The translations under genes and the position numbers were made by a program. DNA of 6,489 nt from Intrasporangiaceae bacterium. Its GTDB lineage: Bacteria > Actinomycetota > Actinomycetes > Actinomycetales > Dermatophilaceae. Below, piece by piece: positions 5,642 through 6,489 of this stretch. How positions within the stretch are numbered: position 1 is the stretch's first letter; each line of letters begins with the position of its first letter. The notes under the pieces are model-generated. The model was not told the DNA's origin, ran no database searches, and worked only from the letters and a program-made list of their open reading frames with translations. The stretch is taken from the NCBI GenBank assembly GCA_012518475.1, contig JAAYSB010000283.1, positions 1 through 6,489 on the forward strand, written 5' to 3'.

Positions 5642-5976
5642 CCGCCGAAACCGACCTGGACTGGATCCGCGTCTGCCGGCTCGACGAGCTGCCCACCGTG
5701 GGTGCCGCCCGCGCCCAGCTCGACGACCGGATCGTGTCCATCGTCCGCGTCGAGGACGGCAGCGTCCACTGCATCGACGACGAGTGCACGCACGGCAAGG
5801 TCTCGCTCTCCGAGGGCGAGGTCAGCGCGTGCACGATCGAGTGCTGGCTGCACGGGTCGCGTTTCGACCTGCGCACCGGCGAGCCTCTCAGCCCACCCGC
5901 GACCGTGCCGGTCGTGGTCCACACCGTGAAGATCGAGGGCGACGACGTCTTCGTCGCCCTGACCGAGGAGAACTGA
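5638..5976 (+). CDS. Rieske-type [2Fe-2S] ferredoxin (non-heme iron oxygenase ferredoxin family) in the suf operon
   Basis: Small soluble electron-transfer protein of 112 residues. The Rieske motif is complete: Cys50-Thr-His52 followed by Cys69-Trp-Leu-His72, with HGSRFDLRTGEPLSPPA after it as in ferredoxin components of ring-hydroxylating oxygenases (BphA3/NdoA type). It lacks a signal peptide or membrane anchor, unlike cytochrome bc1 Rieske proteins. No oxygenase or reductase gene is nearby. Its place between sufD and sufC, with an ATGA overlap to sufD, suggests that it supplies or takes up electrons during cluster assembly, or is itself a cluster carrier; this is inference. Similar genes are, as I recall, found in suf operons of Streptomyces and many other actinobacteria. 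Additional cysteines Cys13, Cys45 and Cys65 are not part of the motif. Only a short GGGAA at 5627-5631 precedes the start, so translation is probably coupled to sufD. Confidence 0.92.
   Translation: MTAETDLDWIRVCRLDELPTVGAARAQLDDRIVSIVRVEDGSVHCIDDECTHGKVSLSEGEVSACTIECWLHGSRFDLRTGEPLSPPATVPVVVHTVKIEGDDVFVALTEEN
5965..5970 (+). promoter_or_regulatory. Possible ribosome binding site of sufC
   Basis: GAGGAG ends 12 bases before the sufC ATG at 5983, a little farther than usual. It lies in the last codons of the Rieske gene. It is the only candidate for this start. Confidence 0.45.
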
Positions 5977-5982
5977 ATTCGT

Positions 5983-6489
5983 ATGTCCGCACACACTCTC
6001 GAGATCCGTGACCTGCACGTCTCTGTCGAGACCGAGTCCGGCACCAAGGAGATCCTCCGCGGCGTCGACCTGACGATCCGCAGCGGCGAGACCCACGCGA
6101 TCATGGGCCCGAACGGCTCCGGCAAGTCCACGCTCGCCTACGCCGTCGCCGGTCACCCGAAGTACACCGTGACCTCCGGCTCGATCACCCTTGACGGCGA
6201 GGACGTCCTCGACATGGAGATCGACGAGCGCGCCCGCGCCGGCCTCTTCCTCGCCATGCAGTACCCGGTCGAGGTCCCCGGCGTGACTGTGTCGAACTTC
6301 CTCCGCACCGCCAAGACCGCGATCGACGGTGAGGCGCCGAAGCTGCGCACCTGGGTCAAGGACGTCAACGCCGCGATGGAGGGCCTGCGGATGGACCCGG
6401 CCTTCGCCCAGCGCGGGGTCAACGAGGGCTTCTCCGGCGGTGAGAAGAAGCGTCACGAGATCCTCCAGCTCGAGCTGCTCAAGCCGAAG
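5983..6489 (+). CDS. sufC: Fe-S cluster assembly ATPase SufC (partial, N-terminal 169 residues)
   Basis: ABC-type ATPase that binds SufB and SufD and drives the conformational change of the SufBC2D complex during cluster assembly. It is soluble and has no membrane partner. The window holds 169 codons and then ends. Visible motifs are Walker A GPNGSGKST at residues 42-50, the Q-loop region LFLAMQYPVEVPG, which is characteristic of SufC, and the signature FSGGEKKR at 150-157 followed by HEILQLELLKP. Walker B and the switch histidine lie beyond the right edge; a full SufC has about 250 residues. It begins six bases after the Rieske gene stop and is the only gene of the operon in this window not joined by an ATGA overlap. 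sufS and sufU are expected downstream. Confidence 0.96.
   Translation, partial: MSAHTLEIRDLHVSVETESGTKEILRGVDLTIRSGETHAIMGPNGSGKSTLAYAVAGHPKYTVTSGSITLDGEDVLDMEIDERARAGLFLAMQYPVEVPGVTVSNFLRTAKTAIDGEAPKLRTWVKDVNAAMEGLRMDPAFAQRGVNEGFSGGEKKRHEILQLELLKPK

Noticed and set aside
4848..6011. 387-codon plus-strand frame over sufD and the Rieske gene
   Set aside because: The product is a run of Ser, Arg, Pro and Thr, the typical frameshifted reading of G+C-rich genes.
5473..6456. 327-codon open frame on the minus strand spanning the ends of sufD, the Rieske gene and sufC
   Set aside because: It crosses gene borders opposite three recognised genes and shows no motif of its own.

Overview
The window looks like chromosomal DNA of a high-GC actinobacterium. 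Codons end mostly in G or C, GTG starts and ATGA stop/start overlaps are frequent, and every gene has its nearest recognisable relatives in Actinobacteria. The SufR cysteine spacing is the mycobacterial one, and a Rieske gene sits inside the suf cluster as I recall from Streptomyces and relatives. A Micrococcales member such as an Intrasporangiaceae species is a reasonable guess, but this is inference only.

Layout. (1) 1-496, minus strand: the N-terminal 165 codons of an ABC exporter ATPase, running off the left edge. (2) 497-521: a very short divergent promoter region where two -10 boxes overlap and both genes appear to be read from leaderless or nearly leaderless transcripts. (3) 522-2188, plus strand: a two-gene phosphatidylethanolamine unit, psd then pssA, joined by a 4-base ATGA overlap and closed by a hairpin that includes the pssA stop codon. 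(4) 2189-2235: an AT-rich promoter/operator region. (5) 2236-6489, plus strand: a SUF iron-sulfur cluster assembly operon in the order sufR (repressor with an Fe-S cluster), sufB, sufD, a Rieske-type [2Fe-2S] ferredoxin and sufC. The last gene is cut by the right edge after 169 codons.

How the genes work together. PssA makes phosphatidylserine from CDP-diacylglycerol and serine, and Psd decarboxylates it to phosphatidylethanolamine. SufB, SufD and SufC form the SufBC2D scaffold/ATPase on which Fe-S clusters are built. SufR is expected to sense Fe-S status through four cysteines and to repress its own operon. The Rieske protein is a small electron-transfer protein whose role in the operon is not settled. 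A cysteine desulfurase (sufS) and sufU would be expected just beyond the right edge.

Nothing here is a wholly unknown system. The points most worth a second look are the three apparently leaderless promoters, the inverted repeat over the sufR -10 box, the Rieske gene between sufD and sufC, the run of ATGA overlaps, and the placement of the phospholipid genes between the ABC exporter and suf, which are direct divergent neighbours in mycobacteria.
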